From the NCBI GenBank assembly GCA_025356795.1, contig JANXRR010000243.1:1-9043 (forward strand): a stretch of 9,043 bases of DNA. The letters run 5' to 3'. Origin of the DNA: Bacteroidia bacterium (GTDB lineage: Bacteria; Bacteroidota; Bacteroidia; Cytophagales; Cyclobacteriaceae). The notes under the pieces were generated by a model. The model was given only the letters and a program-made list of their open reading frames with translations. It was not told where the DNA came from and searched no databases. The position numbers and the translations under genes are program-made. Shown one piece after another: positions 7,152-9,043 of the stretch (its first letter is position 1; the number at the start of each line of letters is the position of its first letter).

Positions 7152-8369
7152 TCAATTATCTAAGCCCAACGCTTTTATTCTTTTATTAACCTTGTCAGCT
7201 TTGTCATCCATAACTAAGGCACTATAAATTTCAGAAAGTGTATAGAGCACAGATTCATTATCGGGTTGGGTTTTTTCGGCACGCTCCCAATAAGGTAATG
7301 CAGTTTCATATTTCTTTTGAAGCTCGGTAAATAGCAGTTTACGTTTACTAATATCAGCCGGTGTTATTCCTAACTTATCTCTTTCTGCTTTAATTTTCTT
7401 GGCATCAAACATATAAAGTTTTGCTAAATCAAGTTGAGCATCAAAGTATTGAGGATCAATATCTATTGCTTTTTGATAGGCAATTTTTGCAGAATCCATA
7501 TTATTCAATTCATAATTTAATTGGGCTAATAAGAAATAGCTTTCCTTTTCATTTGGATTTTTAGTTAGCTCGCTAACTATTACTTTTCTTGCGAGATCAT
7601 ATTTCTTCTGGCCTAAGTAGATATTTAGTTCATACTTTGGAAGATCTGTGTTCTTAGGATATTTAACTCTTGCTTCTTTAATGGTTTTCAAAGCCATATC
7701 AACATCTTTCTTTTTGTCTTGATAAATGCTTATCAATTGTAAGTAAGCATCTGTATTTTTTCCATGATTTTCAAAATACCGCTGAATGTATGGAATTGAT
7801 TTATCATATTCTTCAGCCGCAGGGCCAAAATAAACTCCAGCATTCAAAAGCATGGTTGTGTCTGTTGGGATAAAATAAACCACCCTCTGAATGTAATCGA
7901 AGGCTTTTTTATAATCTTTTTCCTTCTCGTAATATTGAATTGATTTGGTAAGGTAAGCCTGTGCCAGTGCAGCATCTACTTGTGTATTGAGCAATGGCAA
8001 ACCGATTGCATCATGCGCAAAATTGGGAGTTTTTCCCTTATCAATTTCCTGACATTTAGCAAACGCCTCAATAGCTACTTGATATGGATTTGCTTCTAAG
8101 CCTTTAGCGGCTTGATTTTTAGTGGTGTCAATGGCAAAATAAACAAGCCCCTTCATGTACCAAGCTTCTGCCGCACTTTTGGAAGGCTCACCTTTCTTGT
8201 TTACCATGAACTCTTGATTAGCAACAGTTACATCGATGATTGATTTAGCCTCCTCATATTTTGCCGCCCTTAGCGCTTTTTCAGCTTTAGAAATACTAGG
8301 CTTAATTTCTTTTTGTGCCCATGATAGCATTGGTAATGCTAAAATTAAAAAGACTATTACTTTTTTCAT
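7152..8369 (-). CDS. Exported tetratricopeptide-repeat protein
   Basis: This 405-residue protein begins with a clear signal peptide (MKKVIVFLILALPMLSWA, cleavage before Gln19), so it acts in the periplasm or at the outer membrane. The mature part is mostly helical TPR units: an N-terminal pair near 22-50 and 66-110, then repeats at about 139-172, 205-238, 240-272, 276-309 (the most canonical, with AQLNYELNNMDSAKIAYQKAIDIDPQ features) and 355-400. TPR proteins act as scaffolds for protein partners; no catalytic motif is visible and the partner is unknown. It starts at an ATG only 20 bp after the gyrA stop and is closed by a strong terminator, so it is very likely the last gene of a gyrA transcript. 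I recall gyrA followed by a TPR gene in related Bacteroidota, but this is from memory. There is no functional link to gyrase that I can see. Confidence 0.9.
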   Translation of the reverse strand: MKKVIVFLILALPMLSWAQKEIKPSISKAEKALRAAKYEEAKSIIDVTVANQEFMVNKKGEPSKSAAEAWYMKGLVYFAIDTTKNQAAKGLEANPYQVAIEAFAKCQEIDKGKTPNFAHDAIGLPLLNTQVDAALAQAYLTKSIQYYEKEKDYKKAFDYIQRVVYFIPTDTTMLLNAGVYFGPAAEEYDKSIPYIQRYFENHGKNTDAYLQLISIYQDKKKDVDMALKTIKEARVKYPKNTDLPKYELNIYLGQKKYDLARKVIVSELTKNPNEKESYFLLAQLNYELNNMDSAKIAYQKAIDIDPQYFDAQLDLAKLYMFDAKKIKAERDKLGITPADISKRKLLFTELQKKYETALPYWERAEKTQPDNESVLYTLSEIYSALVMDDKADKVNKRIKALGLDN

Positions 8370-8389
8370 TGGTTAATTGTTTAGTGTTG

Positions 8390-9043
8390 TTAGTTTTCAG
8401 TTTCAGGCTGTGTTAGGTTTTCATCGGTAAGTTCTTCGGCTTCCATATTTTGGATTTTCTCCACTGAAGATATTGAATCATCATCATTTAACTTTATCAA
8501 TCTCACACCTTGAGTGGCTCTTCCCATCACGCGCAAGCCATCTACTTTAATTCTAATACTTATGCCAGAGCGATTGATGATCATCAATTCATCTTTGTCG
8601 CCCACTTCCTTTATAGCAACAAGCTTACCAGTTTTTTCAGTGATATTTAGGGCTTTCACCCCCTTTCCTCCCCTTCTGGTGATGCGATAATCTTCAACGG
8701 AAGAACGCTTTCCGTAGCCATTCTCTGAAACCACCAACAAATTGGCATCGCCTTTAGTGATGCACACCATACCTATTACAATGTCGGTTGCCGTTTCAAG
8801 GGTAACACCTTTTACTCCTGAAGCTGTTCTGCCCATTGGACGAACATCCATTTCATTAAAATGAACTGCTTTGCCTTCACTTTTGGCAATTATTATATGA
8901 TTACTTCCGTTGGTCAACGCTACATTGAGCAATTGATCTCCTTCATTGATAGTGATGGCATTTATTCCATTGGTACGTGGCCTTGAATATGCTTCAAGCG
9001 ATGTTTTCTTGATAGTGCCCCTCTCTGTGCACAGAATAACAAA
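8390..9043 (-). CDS. gyrA: DNA gyrase subunit A, C-terminal part (5' end outside window)
   Basis: The frame is open from base 9043 to a stop at 8390 and gives the last 217 residues of GyrA. This is the part of the C-terminal beta-pinwheel domain that wraps DNA and lets gyrase introduce negative supercoils. Repeated blade signatures are visible: PRTNGINAI, MGRTASGVKGV, YRITRRGGKGVKAL and MGRATQGVRLI, spaced about 50 residues apart. The block from YRITRRGGKG to the end aligns by eye with the last blades of E. coli GyrA. An acidic tail of about 20 residues, rich in Glu and Asp, ends the protein, as in other GyrA proteins where the tail tunes supercoiling. The catalytic tyrosine domain and the canonical GyrA box would lie upstream of the window. 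The ParC/topoisomerase IV homologue usually has a more degenerate C-terminal domain, so gyrA is preferred. Confidence 0.95.
   Translation of the reverse strand, partial: FVILCTERGTIKKTSLEAYSRPRTNGINAITINEGDQLLNVALTNGSNHIIIAKSEGKAVHFNEMDVRPMGRTASGVKGVTLETATDIVIGMVCITKGDANLLVVSENGYGKRSSVEDYRITRRGGKGVKALNITEKTGKLVAIKEVGDKDELMIINRSGISIRIKVDGLRVMGRATQGVRLIKLNDDDSISSVEKIQNMEAEELTDENLTQPETEN

Overview
The window looks like chromosomal DNA from a member of the Bacteroidota, probably a Cytophagales-like environmental lineage (lineage is inference). Supporting signs are the AT-rich intergenic regions, start codons without Shine-Dalgarno sequences, a lipoprotein carrying a planctomycete-type cytochrome plus DUF1549/DUF1553 architecture, a RhlE-type helicase beginning MTFSDFNLN, and a gyrA followed closely by a secreted TPR protein. 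All eight supported genes lie on the minus strand, so transcription runs from the right edge to the left edge. The first and last genes are cut by the window ends.

In transcription order, 9043-8390 is the C-terminal part of gyrA, followed 20 bp later by an exported TPR protein (8369-7152) that ends at a strong intrinsic terminator (7147-7110). Next is an ECF sigma factor with a short C-terminal tail (7025-6405), then a membrane fatty-acid desaturase (6298-5528), a CspA-type cold-shock protein (5453-5259), a second strong terminator (5238-5208) and a DEAD-box RNA helicase (5177-3957). The left part holds an exported M20 metallopeptidase (3865-2456) and a large c-type cytochrome lipoprotein (2315 to beyond base 1).

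The middle of the window reads as a cold-adaptation neighbourhood. The desaturase adjusts membrane fluidity, the cold-shock protein and the helicase melt RNA structure, and gyrase, whose gene lies nearby, controls supercoiling. The perfect terminator between csp and the helicase gene leaves almost no room for a helicase promoter. Helicase expression may therefore depend on read-through, which a cold-shock protein could itself promote (hypothesis). Two genes, the helicase and the sigma factor, appear to start at TTG.

The most unusual sequence observation is at bases 1-39. A perfect 11-bp inverted repeat there flanks a 17-bp spacer inside the large cytochrome gene. Read in the gene's own direction the spacer breaks the expected family motif, but read on the opposite strand it encodes that motif in full. 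The segment has therefore been inverted, either as a real micro-inversion or as a snap-back artefact at a contig end. I found no mobile element, CRISPR array, tRNA or rRNA, and no intergenic stretch exceeds about 140 bp.
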